NCBI GenBank assembly: GCA_902521805.1
Contig: CABYTL010000002.1
Span: forward strand, 1-64,000
From: an uncultured Pelagibacteraceae bacterium
Lineage (GTDB): Bacteria > Pseudomonadota > Alphaproteobacteria > Pelagibacterales > Pelagibacteraceae
Reading direction: 5' to 3'
DNA: 64,000 nucleotides
Under the pieces are notes generated by a model, which saw nothing but the letters and a program-made list of their open reading frames with translations, was not told the DNA's origin and did not search any database. Within the stretch, counting starts at the first letter, position 1. Each line of letters starts with the position of its first letter. This document shows positions 21,960-32,811 of the stretch, in pieces. The position numbers were made by a program, and so were the translations under genes.

Positions 21960-22771
21960 TTTAAGTCCGACTGAATAAAATTAATTATTGTTTCGTATTC
22001 TTTCGAAACTTGTTGAATTCCTTTATCTTTAATTTCATCCCTATGTATTCCATTAGAAACTAATAAAGAATCATAATTTAAAAGATTAGCACCTTTAATA
22101 TCTGTATTTAAATTATCTCCGATCGCTAAAATTTTTTTATTATTGTTATCAATTGATTGATTATAAACTTCTGGGTACGGTTTTCCAAAATAAACTACTT
22201 CACCTCCCATTTTTTCAAAAACCATAGCGATGGAACCTGCACATAATTCTCTTTTGTTACCACGATCAACGATTAAATCTGGGTTTGTACAAATCATTTT
22301 TTTATTTATGTGATTATCAAATAAATTTTGATAATAAATTAAATCTTTGTCATATTCATCAAATAAACCAGTGCATAACAAATATTCACTTCCTTTAATA
22401 TCTTCAGACCTGTTATTTTTAAACAAATGAAATAAATCAAAATCTCTTGGTGGGCCTATATGATAAAATTTTTGTGATAAAAAATATTTTTTTAAATAAT
22501 TCAATGATGCTTCACCTGATGTAAATACATGATCTCTCAGTTCTTCACACATCCCCATTTTTTCCAAAAAATCTTTAACTGTTTTATTTGGTCTTGGTGC
22601 ATTTGTTAAAAGTACAAAAGATTTATTTTTTTTTGAGAGTTCTTGTAGAACAATCATTGCTTTTTCATTGAGTTTAATTCCATTATGAATTACACCCCAG
22701 AGATCAATGTAAAATAGATCATAATTATCAGCGATTGATTGTAGGCCATTTAAATCTAAATTTTTGGTCAT
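21953..22771 (-). CDS. HAD-superfamily hydrolase (NagD/TIGR01459-like)
   Basis: FYIDLWGVIHNGIKLNEKA, LLTNAPRPN, YFGKPYPEVYN, AIGDNLNTDIKGAN. Confidence 0.9.
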   Translation of the reverse strand: MTKNLDLNGLQSIADNYDLFYIDLWGVIHNGIKLNEKAMIVLQELSKKNKSFVLLTNAPRPNKTVKDFLEKMGMCEELRDHVFTSGEASLNYLKKYFLSQKFYHIGPPRDFDLFHLFKNNRSEDIKGSEYLLCTGLFDEYDKDLIYYQNLFDNHINKKMICTNPDLIVDRGNKRELCAGSIAMVFEKMGGEVVYFGKPYPEVYNQSIDNNNKKILAIGDNLNTDIKGANLLNYDSLLVSNGIHRDEIKDKGIQQVSKEYETIINFIQSDLKW

Positions 22772-22837
22772 ATTTTAAGGTATAACCCAAAAAATCAAGA
22801 ATTTACTATCAATATTAATATTCTCTAAGGTTTCTAT

Positions 22838-22865
22838 CTTGAAATAGACGTCGAAATATCTATAT
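22838..22865 (+). promoter_or_regulatory. Putative sigma32 (RpoH) promoter upstream of groES
   Basis: CTTGAAA (22838-22844), 14-nt spacer, TCTATAT (22859-22865), close to the CTTGAAA/CCCATnT consensus. Confidence 0.65.
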
Positions 22866-22902
22866 GAAGCACATATTTATAAAGATTTATAAAGGAGAAT
22901 TT

Positions 22903-23193
22903 ATGAAGTTTAAACCGTTACACGATAGAGTTTTGATAGAAGTTTTAGACAGCAGCGAAAAAACTGCTGGAGGAATAATAATCCCAGACACCGCTCAGGA
23001 GAAACCTCAAGAGGGAAAAGTTGTTGCAATTGGAGGAGGTGCAAAAACTGAAGATGGGAAAAAAATTCCAATGGATGTCAAAGTTGGCGACAAAGTTTTA
23101 TTTGGCAAATGGTCGGGGACTGAAGTCAAAATAGATGGGAAGGAATACAACATAATGAAAGAGTCAGACATTATGGGTATCTCGAGCAAATAA
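22903..23193 (+). CDS. groES: Co-chaperonin GroES
   Basis: [46 protein letters not shown]; native start MKFKP with upstream GGAG rather than the longer ORF start at 22864. Confidence 0.98.
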   Translation: MKFKPLHDRVLIEVLDSSEKTAGGIIIPDTAQEKPQEGKVVAIGGGAKTEDGKKIPMDVKVGDKVLFGKWSGTEVKIDGKEYNIMKESDIMGISSK

Positions 23194-23202
23194 TTTAATT
23201 AA

Positions 23203-24879
<1,677 letters not shown>

Positions 24880-24907
24880 TACTACTCATCATTATATTTA
24901 AAAATTC

Positions 24908-24938
24908 AAAAAGGGCAGTTCAGACTGCCCTTTTTTTT
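24908..24938 (+). terminator. Rho-independent terminator after groEL
   Basis: AAAGGGCAGT-TCAG-ACTGCCCTTT followed by a T tract. Confidence 0.93.
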
Positions 24939-24963
24939 ATCTAAATTAAAAATTTTAAAAAAA

Positions 24964-27024
24964 TTATTTTAATTCAAGCTCTATTTTTTCTATTTCATTA
25001 ATAATAAGCTCATTTATAAAATTACTTCCTTTTAAAGATGGGTGATGCTCATCAACATAAAAAACTATTTTATCATTGTGTGTAATACATCTGTCTTTAA
25101 CAGTTGTATCGCAAAACAATTTATGTGGATAAGCCCTATAAATATTATCACCATCGATAGAGTCTAGTAGTTTAAAGCTTGATTCTGTTCTGCTTTGATA
25201 AGCTTTATAAGAGGTAGTAAAATACTCTAAATGAAAATTTTGAGAAAATTTGTTTTTTCTATTTATCCATTGAGAATAAATTTTCTTATTTGGATCAAAA
25301 TCAACTTCTGGTATAGGATAAAGAAGTACTATTTTATTATTATTTGAAAGCTCCATAACCTCATTTTTAAATGAACTTTGAATACTTTCGTATTTACCTA
25401 CAGGGACATAATCCCTATGCCATTTAATTTTTGATCCATCCTTATTTTTATAAAACTCAAACTTTGTCAAATGTGCAGGAAATCTTACGACGAATATAAT
25501 AATTGCGTCTTTCTCTTTAGATAAAATTTTTTTTAACTTTTGAAAATATTCATCAGTGCATTTATCGTCTATCTTTCCTGTTTTAGGAATAATCATATTA
25601 AAACCAGGATAATACGAACAAGCTCCAATAACAGATGTAATAAATTGATAATCCTTTTTTATAATTTTATCTCTTAAATCATACATTAATGATCCTGCAT
25701 GGCTATCTCCTACAAGGTAAACTTTTTTATTTGATAAAGAATTAAACTCACATCTATTTTCATTATTAAAACAATATTCACCATTCGAGTCTGTTAATAA
25801 ATGCCAAAATCTCCACGACTCTTTAAAAATATTTTCCTCAAAAATGTCTTGTTCTAAATTTTTAGCTAATATTTCTGGCATTCTATTTTTGTAACCACTT
25901 TGGCTAATAACATTGAGACTAAAAACAATTGATATTAAAAAAGAAATTGTAATAGAACTCAGTATTTTATTAAATTTATAGTTCATATTCCTAGCAGGAC
26001 GTTCAACAAAATAATAGGTAATAATAGATAGTACTGTTATTAAAATAATTAAAAAATTTATTGATAAACTATCTTCGGTAATTTCATTAGTTCTTACAAA
26101 AGCAAAAATAGGATAATGCCAAAGATATAAAGAATAAGAAATCAATCCAATTCCAACAAATAACTTTGTTGATAAAATTCTTGTAACTATTTCATTTGAG
26201 TTAGCAAACCATATAATCAAACATACTCCTAAAATGGCAGGTAATGAGTAAAATGATGGATGTGGAAAATGTAATTTAAAAAAAATAATTGTAAGAATTA
26301 TTAAAAATAAACCTACACTTGGTAATATTAAATTTAGCAATTTGTTTTGACTTCTGTGTCCTCTTTTTATTTCAAAGTATGCTAAAACCGAACCAGCTAA
26401 TAATTCCCAAATTCTAGTATGAAGAAAATAAAAGGAAACAGACGGATAATTTTTACTGCTCCAGTCTGCTAAAACTAAACTTATTACGAAACTAAATACA
26501 AAAAAATGAATTAAATATCTTCTTAAATATTTAAATATTATTAACAAAACTATGGGAAAAAAAATATAAAATTGCTCTTCAACAGCTAATGACCATGTAT
26601 GGAGAAATGGTTTTAATAAACCATTTTCCGCACCATATTCTTGGCCTGAGAAATGAAAGTAAAAGTTAGAGGTAAAACCAAGTGAATAAAGAATTGATTT
26701 TGAAAAATCTATAAAACTACTTGGAAGTAAATACATCCAAGCAAATGGGAGTGAGGACAGTATAACTATTGTCAAAGCAGGTAATATTCTTCTTACTCTT
26801 CTTTCATAAAATCTTTTAAAAGAAAAAGAGCCTGTCGAATTCAATTCTTTTAGGATAATTAAGGTAATTAAGTAGCCAGAAATTACGAAAAAAATATCAA
26901 CCCCAATGAAACCTCCTTTGAAAGGTTTTTCACCTAAAATAGTAATTTGAGCGTGATAGAAAATTACCGCCCCAACTGCAATTGCTCTTAATCCATCAAT
27001 TTCTGGACGGTAAGTAAGTTTCAT
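24964..27024 (-). CDS. Acyltransferase-3/SGNH O-acyltransferase (OafA-like)
   Basis: YRPEIDGLRAIAVGAVIFYHA, FIGVDIFFVISGYLIT, multi-TM, then C-terminal SGNH domain with VGDSHAGSLMYDL and DEHHPS. Confidence 0.92.
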   Translation of the reverse strand: MKLTYRPEIDGLRAIAVGAVIFYHAQITILGEKPFKGGFIGVDIFFVISGYLITLIILKELNSTGSFSFKRFYERRVRRILPALTIVILSSLPFAWMYLLPSSFIDFSKSILYSLGFTSNFYFHFSGQEYGAENGLLKPFLHTWSLAVEEQFYIFFPIVLLIIFKYLRRYLIHFFVFSFVISLVLADWSSKNYPSVSFYFLHTRIWELLAGSVLAYFEIKRGHRSQNKLLNLILPSVGLFLIILTIIFFKLHFPHPSFYSLPAILGVCLIIWFANSNEIVTRILSTKLFVGIGLISYSLYLWHYPIFAFVRTNEITEDSLSINFLIILITVLSIITYYFVERPARNMNYKFNKILSSITISFLISIVFSLNVISQSGYKNRMPEILAKNLEQDIFEENIFKESWRFWHLLTDSNGEYCFNNENRCEFNSLSNKKVYLVGDSHAGSLMYDLRDKIIKKDYQFITSVIGACSYYPGFNMIIPKTGKIDDKCTDEYFQKLKKILSKEKDAIIIFVVRFPAHLTKFEFYKNKDGSKIKWHRDYVPVGKYESIQSSFKNEVMELSNNNKIVLLYPIPEVDFDPNKKIYSQWINRKNKFSQNFHLEYFTTSYKAYQSRTESSFKLLDSIDGDNIYRAYPHKLFCDTTVKDRCITHNDKIVFYVDEHHPSLKGSNFINELIINEIEKIELELK

Positions 27025-27120
27025 ATACTAGTTTATTATCAAAATTAATTTAATTTTACAAAATAATAGATTAATCTGTTTAAAAATGACTTTTAATTGT
27101 AAAATCTCAAAATAAACAAA

Positions 27121-27237
27121 ATGTCTAAACGATATAGCGGAAAATCTTTTAAAGACTCAAGTGTTAAAAAAAAATCAAGATTTAGTCTAAAAGAAAAAAG
27201 AAAAATTAAGAAAGATAAACAAAAAAAATCTAATTAA
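27121..27237 (+). CDS. Small highly basic protein (38 aa), unknown function; absent from the supplied ORF track
   Basis: MSKRYSGKSFKDSSVKKKSRFSLKEKRKIKKDKQKKSN*, 17 of 38 residues K/R; followed by a terminator-like hairpin. Confidence 0.5.
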   Translation: MSKRYSGKSFKDSSVKKKSRFSLKEKRKIKKDKQKKSN

Positions 27238-27246
27238 TTTAGCATC

Positions 27247-27282
27247 GATCTTCAAAATCAAGATTTTTAAAGGTCTTTTTTT
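27247..27282 (+). terminator. Terminator-like hairpin between small basic ORF and typA
   Basis: GATCTT-c-AAAATC-aa-GATTTT-ta-AAGGTC (one G:U) followed by TTTTTTT. Confidence 0.65.
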
Positions 27283-27324
27283 AAGTTTTCAAATCAAGGA
27301 ATTAATGTATAAGAGCCAGAATTT

Positions 27325-29151
27325 ATGACCAATAATATCAGAAACATAACAATTATTGCACACGTAGATCATGGAAAAACAACATTGATAGACAACTTAA
27401 TGAAGCAAAGTGGTTCATTTAGAGAAAACGAAGTTGTTGATGAAAGATTGATGGACTCAGGAGAGTTAGAGAAAGAGAGAGGTATCACAATTTTAGCTAA
27501 ACCCGCGTCTATAAATTGGAAAAATACAAGAATAAATATTATTGATACTCCTGGACATAGAGACTTCGCAGCCGAAGTTGAGCGTGTTTTAAGTATGGCG
27601 GATGGAGCATTGCTATTAATTGACTCTGTTGAGGGTGTGATGCCACAAACTAAATTTGTTTTAGCTAAAGCCTTAAAACAAGGTTTAAAACCAATTGTAG
27701 TCATAAATAAACTAGATAAAACTGATCAAAGAGCAAATGAAGTTTTGGATGAAACATTTGATTTATTTGTAAGTCTTGATGCTGATGAGGAACAATTAGA
27801 TTTTCCAGTTTTATATGCAAGTGGTAGATCTGGCTGGGCTGATAAAGAAGTCGATGGTCCAAGAGAAAACCTTAATCCACTTTTAGATCAAATCATAGAT
27901 CATGTGAAGCCAACAAATCTAGATAAATCAAAACCATTCGCGATGTTGTCTACGTTGTTATATTCAGATAGTTTTCTAGGCCGAAGTTTAGTTGGAAGAA
28001 TAAATCAAGGTACAGCCAAAGCTAATCAATCGATTAAAGCAATAAATCTTAAAGGTGAAAAAATTGATGAAGGAAGATTAACTAAAATTTTTAGATATGA
28101 AGGTACCAAAAAAGTTCCAATAGAAATAGGTGGAGCAGGTGATATTGTAGTGATTGCAGGTTTAGAAAAAGCAAATGTAGCTGATACAATTTGTGATTTA
28201 GAGGTTATGGAGCCGATACCGGCTACACCAATAGACCCTCCAACAATGTCAATTACCATTACAGTAAATACATCTCCACTAGCTGGAACAGAAGGAAAAA
28301 AACTTACTAGTACTCAGATTAAAGATAGACTTATGCAAGAAGCACAAAACAATGTTGGTATTACATTTTCCAAAAATAATCAAATCGACTCATTTATCGT
28401 AAGTGGTAGAGGTGAATTAATGTTAGAAATCTTACTCACCCAAATGCGGAGAGAAGGATTTGAACTGACAGTTAGTCCTCCTAAAGTTTTATTTAAAAAT
28501 GATGAGAGCGGAAATAAATTGGAACCTATTGAAGAAATTACAATAGATGTAGATGAAGAGTATTCTTCAAAAATAATTGATTCAATGAATAGAAGAAAAG
28601 GTAAATTGATAGAGTTAAAAGACACAGGTAAGGATAAAAAAAGACTTTTATTCCATGCTCCAACAAGAGGATTAATGGGATATACAAGTAGATTTTTAAC
28701 ACTAACAAAAGGTAACGGGGTAATTAATAGAATTTTTCATTCTTATGGACCATTTGAAGGAGAAATGGAAGGTAGACGAAAAGGAGCGTTGATTTCAATG
28801 GAAAAAGGCAAAGCGGTAGCTTTTGCGATTTACAATCTTCAAGCTAGAGGAGAAATGTTTGTGACTCATAATGATCCTGTTTATCCAGGTATGATTGTTG
28901 GCTTATCTCCAAAACCTGGTGATATGATTATTAATGTTATGAAAGGTAAAAAATTGACTAATATGAGAACCCAAGGAACTGATGAAAATGTAGTTCTCAC
29001 TCCTGTAAGAAAAATGTCAATCGCAGAGCAATTAAGTATTCTGAATACAGATGAAGCTCTTGAAATTACTCCAGAGTCATGCAGATTAAGAAAGGCTATT
29101 TTAGATCCTCATGAAAGAAAAAAAAGTGAGAAATCTGGAGCAGCAGCCTAA
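27325..29151 (+). CDS. typA: Ribosome-associated GTPase TypA/BipA
   Basis: IIAHVDHGKTTLIDNLM, ERGITILAK, DTPGHRDFAAEVERVL, VINKLDK. Confidence 0.98.
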   Translation: MTNNIRNITIIAHVDHGKTTLIDNLMKQSGSFRENEVVDERLMDSGELEKERGITILAKPASINWKNTRINIIDTPGHRDFAAEVERVLSMADGALLLIDSVEGVMPQTKFVLAKALKQGLKPIVVINKLDKTDQRANEVLDETFDLFVSLDADEEQLDFPVLYASGRSGWADKEVDGPRENLNPLLDQIIDHVKPTNLDKSKPFAMLSTLLYSDSFLGRSLVGRINQGTAKANQSIKAINLKGEKIDEGRLTKIFRYEGTKKVPIEIGGAGDIVVIAGLEKANVADTICDLEVMEPIPATPIDPPTMSITITVNTSPLAGTEGKKLTSTQIKDRLMQEAQNNVGITFSKNNQIDSFIVSGRGELMLEILLTQMRREGFELTVSPPKVLFKNDESGNKLEPIEEITIDVDEEYSSKIIDSMNRRKGKLIELKDTGKDKKRLLFHAPTRGLMGYTSRFLTLTKGNGVINRIFHSYGPFEGEMEGRRKGALISMEKGKAVAFAIYNLQARGEMFVTHNDPVYPGMIVGLSPKPGDMIINVMKGKKLTNMRTQGTDENVVLTPVRKMSIAEQLSILNTDEALEITPESCRLRKAILDPHERKKSEKSGAAA

Positions 29152-29795
29152 TTGAAAATTTTATCTACAAAATATAATCCTAAAGCTACACATGGACCAA
29201 TACCAAAGGCAAATAATAAAGTTCCAACTCCTGCAATTCCACCTAAATACCATCCAATACTTACAACAGAGATTTCTAAAAATGCTCTTACAGCAGCAAC
29301 TGGCAAGTTTGTTTTTTTTTGTAGACCAATCATCAAGCCATCTCTTGGTCCTGCCCCAAGATTAGATACTAAATAAATACCTCCACCAATCCCGACCATA
29401 ATTACTGAAATTATTGCTAAAATTAATTGATACTGGTATTTAGATGGAGTTGGAACAAATTTTATACAAAGATCAATCATCAATGCAATAATGATTGCAT
29501 TTAGTATTGTCCCCATCCCTGGTTTTTGACCAAGCGGTATCCACAAAATTAAAACTGCAAAACTAATCAAAAATGTTATCGTTCCTATACTTAAGTTAAC
29601 ATTTAACGAAATACCTTGTGCTAAAATACTCCATGGAGAAGCACCAGTAAAAGATACAATTAATAAACCTTCTCCAAGACCAAATAACATCAGACCGAAA
29701 CATAAAAAAAAGAACGTAGAGAATTTTGGTTTAAAATTATAGGGCTTATCGGAACTCCATTTAACCCTAGGTATTTTCTTAATTTTTAAAAACAT
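29148..29795 (-). CDS. YczE-like integral membrane protein
   Basis: FGLGEGLLIVSFTGASPWSILAQGIS and NLGAGPRDGLMIGLQKKTNLPVAAVRAFLEI. Confidence 0.75.
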   Translation of the reverse strand: MFLKIKKIPRVKWSSDKPYNFKPKFSTFFFLCFGLMLFGLGEGLLIVSFTGASPWSILAQGISLNVNLSIGTITFLISFAVLILWIPLGQKPGMGTILNAIIIALMIDLCIKFVPTPSKYQYQLILAIISVIMVGIGGGIYLVSNLGAGPRDGLMIGLQKKTNLPVAAVRAFLEISVVSIGWYLGGIAGVGTLLFAFGIGPCVALGLYFVDKIFN

Positions 29796-29844
29796 TTAAT
29801 AAGTTATTTCTATTATTAATAAAGTCTAATAAACTAGCCGTTAA

Positions 29845-30525
29845 ATGAAAAAAATTATAGTTATCTTATTTCTCTTAATTTATCCAACAAGTTCAATTGC
29901 TCATATTGGACATTACATTAAATACAAGAAAATTGAGATGGAGATTTTTCGGAATGGTGAGCTTATTGGCTATAATCATTATTTTTTCAATAGAAATGGA
30001 GCAGAAACTATTGTTACTAATCAAATTAAGTTTGTAGTGAAACTTTTGGGAGCAACAGTTTTTCAGGTCGAGGGTTATAGCGAGGAAAGGTATCTCAAAG
30101 ATCAATTAGTTTCTTATAATTCTAAAACTTTACAAAATAATAAAAAAAAATTTGTAAATTTAACATTTAATCAAAAAAATCAAAAATTTGATATTAAAGG
30201 ATCTTCTTATAATGGAGAGGCCTCAACTGATAACGTGATTGGAAATTGGTGGAATCATAAAATTTTACAAGCAAGTTCTCAAATTAGTCCGATTTCAGGA
30301 AGTATTAAAGATCAAGTGGTAACTTTTGTAGGTAAAGAAAAAATAGATCTTTATGGAAAAATTTATGATGTTGATCATTTTATACTGAGATCTAAAGACA
30401 TGAGTATACCTAAAAATAAAAGATTAGATTTTGATGTTTGGTATGATCAAAAAAATTTAATAATATTAAAAGTATCCTATTCAAGAATGGGTAATTGGGA
30501 ATATAAATTAAAGACTTTTAACTAA
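29845..30525 (+). CDS. Secreted DUF6134-like protein
   Basis: Signal peptide; MEIFRNGELIGYNHYFF and QVEGYSEERYLKDQLVSYNSKT. Confidence 0.6.
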   Translation: MKKIIVILFLLIYPTSSIAHIGHYIKYKKIEMEIFRNGELIGYNHYFFNRNGAETIVTNQIKFVVKLLGATVFQVEGYSEERYLKDQLVSYNSKTLQNNKKKFVNLTFNQKNQKFDIKGSSYNGEASTDNVIGNWWNHKILQASSQISPISGSIKDQVVTFVGKEKIDLYGKIYDVDHFILRSKDMSIPKNKRLDFDVWYDQKNLIILKVSYSRMGNWEYKLKTFN

Positions 30526-30526
30526 T

Positions 30527-31498
30527 TTATCTTGAAATTTTTTTAAATAAATCATGTGCACTTATCCATCCTGACTCTAATCTAGGTCCTACAAACCAAT
30601 CTGCACAAACACCTAGTTTTTTTTTTGAATCCCAATAACTCTTAATCCTAAATGATTTAGAATTTGAAGAATATTTCCAACCATGATTAAGCGAATAATA
30701 AATTTTTGTTTTTTTAATATTTGAAAGTTTAAAAAATTTATCAATCATAATTTTTGAATTCTCTTTTTTATTGTTTTTGTTTTTATTAATCTTTTTATTA
30801 GCCCAGTTAAATGTACTTTGAAGGGTCCATAAATCATATTTTGATTGAAATCTTTTTTTTGAATTTTCGTTACCAGCCCATCCAAGAATTGGATCTTCAA
30901 AGAGATAACTGCTATTTGATTTCTTATTTTTTTTTATAGCAATCATAGTAGTAATATTTGCATCCATTTTTATAGGTTTATTTAAAAAGGGATTGTTTAT
31001 GAATTTTTTAGAAAGCTTTTTTAATTGTGGAAATGGACAGGTCAAAATTAAGCTTTTAAAAGATCTTAATTTTCCATCATCAAATAATAAATGCCACAGT
31101 TTATTTCTATAATAGATCTTTTTTAATTCATTATGGTAGTTGCAATTAATTTTATCAAGTAAATGTTTACTAATATCATTATTCCCATTTTTACCTATTA
31201 TTTTTAGATGTTTTATATCTTCTTTTTTTTTTGAATTAAGGAAAACATGTTTGCCACCCCATACTTTTAAAATTCTTTTTTTTATTAAGTCTTTAGCAAA
31301 TTTTTTAAATTTTCTTGTTTTTGGTGAAATATATTGAGTACCATGATCGAAACCTGTTTTTCCTTTAATTCGTTTAAAAGATGCACGACCTCCTGGGCCT
31401 CTTGCTTTGTCAAACAAAATTACAGAATGTTTTTCGTTAAGAAGATTTGCAATTGTGGACCCAGAAATTCCTGAGCCAATTATGCAAAATTCACTCAT
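30527..31498 (-). CDS. FAD-dependent amine oxidase-like (renalase-type) oxidoreductase
   Basis: CIIGSGISGSTIANLL dinucleotide fold; FDKARGPGGRASFKR; CADWFVGPRLESGWISAHDL. Confidence 0.85.
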   Translation of the reverse strand: MSEFCIIGSGISGSTIANLLNEKHSVILFDKARGPGGRASFKRIKGKTGFDHGTQYISPKTRKFKKFAKDLIKKRILKVWGGKHVFLNSKKKEDIKHLKIIGKNGNNDISKHLLDKINCNYHNELKKIYYRNKLWHLLFDDGKLRSFKSLILTCPFPQLKKLSKKFINNPFLNKPIKMDANITTMIAIKKNKKSNSSYLFEDPILGWAGNENSKKRFQSKYDLWTLQSTFNWANKKINKNKNNKKENSKIMIDKFFKLSNIKKTKIYYSLNHGWKYSSNSKSFRIKSYWDSKKKLGVCADWFVGPRLESGWISAHDLFKKISR

Positions 31499-32811
31499 TT
31501 ACCAGCAACAACCATTCCCTCTATCATCATGGTTGGTGAGTTGGTTGCATATTTGAACTCCAAGTCATTTGCTAAGGTAATATTTTGAAACATGTCTTTA
31601 AAATTACCTGCTATAGTAATTTCATTTATTGGATACTTAAACTCTCCGTTTTCTACTAAAAACCCAGCTGCTCCTACTGAATAATCTCCGGTTACAATAT
31701 TGCTTCCATGACCTATGGTTTCTGTAATATAGAGACTTTTTGAATTTAAATTCAATAAATCTTTAAAACTAATATTTCCATTTTCAAAAAAAAGATTACT
31801 TGATCCACCGCATCTTCCATTAGATTTAAGATTTAATTTTTTTCCATTGTAGGTATCAATCAGATAATGTTTCAAAATTCCTTGACTCACTAATTTTAAT
31901 GTATTGGTCTTTACTCCCTCGCTATCAAAATTTCTTGAGCCTAAACCTTTGAGTATATCAGGTTTATCAAATACATTAATTTTATCTGGAAATATTTTTT
32001 TATTAACTTTATCTTTTAAAAAAGAAGTTCCTCTTGATATCGCTGATGAAGAAATAGCACTCACAAAGGTACTTAATATCCCTTTAGCTATTCTTTTATC
32101 AAATATTATAGCAATTTTTTCGCTCCCAATTTTTTTTGGACTTAATTTTCTAATAGTTTGATTAGCGGCTAATTTGCCTAATTCAACAGCATCTTCTAGG
32201 TCTTTAAGAAAACATTTGCTTGAATATTCATAATCTCTTTCCATGCTTTTTTCATCTTTTGCAACCGTTACACTTGATGCTGAAAATGAAGATGTTTTGT
32301 AACCATCACAAAAACCCTCGGTATTAGCCAAAACAAAATTGGATTTATTCTGAGTAAAACTAGACTCAGTATTGACAATTTTTTTATCACTGGAAGCAGC
32401 TGTTTCTAATTTCTTTAAATAATTTATTTTTTGATCGTTCTCTATATGGGTATCGTCATAAAGATCTAAATCTTTAACTTCTTTTGCTAATAAATCTCTA
32501 TCTGGTAAAGAATTAAATTCATCCTCAGGAGTATTTTTTGTAGTCTCAACACATTTTTCGATCAAAATATCAAGATTATCATTAATTAAATTGGAAGAAA
32601 ATATTGATGATTTTTTTTTACCAATGTAAGTAGTTATACTTATGCCTAGATCATCTGACCTATTAGATTCATCTAATTTTTTATTTCTAAAATTAACAGT
32701 TTCTGAAACTGAGTTCTTTACAATCACACTTGACTCAGTTGCACCTAATTTTTTTGCTAAACCTAAACAATATGATGCTTTTTTCTCTAAAAATTCTTGA
32801 TCTTTAATCAT
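31495..32811 (-). CDS. pmbA: Metalloprotease-related protein PmbA/TldE
   Basis: TldD/PmbA family; GRCGGSSNLFFENG, GDYSVGAAGFLVENGE; paired with tldD. Confidence 0.92.
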   Translation of the reverse strand: MIKDQEFLEKKASYCLGLAKKLGATESSVIVKNSVSETVNFRNKKLDESNRSDDLGISITTYIGKKKSSIFSSNLINDNLDILIEKCVETTKNTPEDEFNSLPDRDLLAKEVKDLDLYDDTHIENDQKINYLKKLETAASSDKKIVNTESSFTQNKSNFVLANTEGFCDGYKTSSFSASSVTVAKDEKSMERDYEYSSKCFLKDLEDAVELGKLAANQTIRKLSPKKIGSEKIAIIFDKRIAKGILSTFVSAISSSAISRGTSFLKDKVNKKIFPDKINVFDKPDILKGLGSRNFDSEGVKTNTLKLVSQGILKHYLIDTYNGKKLNLKSNGRCGGSSNLFFENGNISFKDLLNLNSKSLYITETIGHGSNIVTGDYSVGAAGFLVENGEFKYPINEITIAGNFKDMFQNITLANDLEFKYATNSPTMMIEGMVVAGK

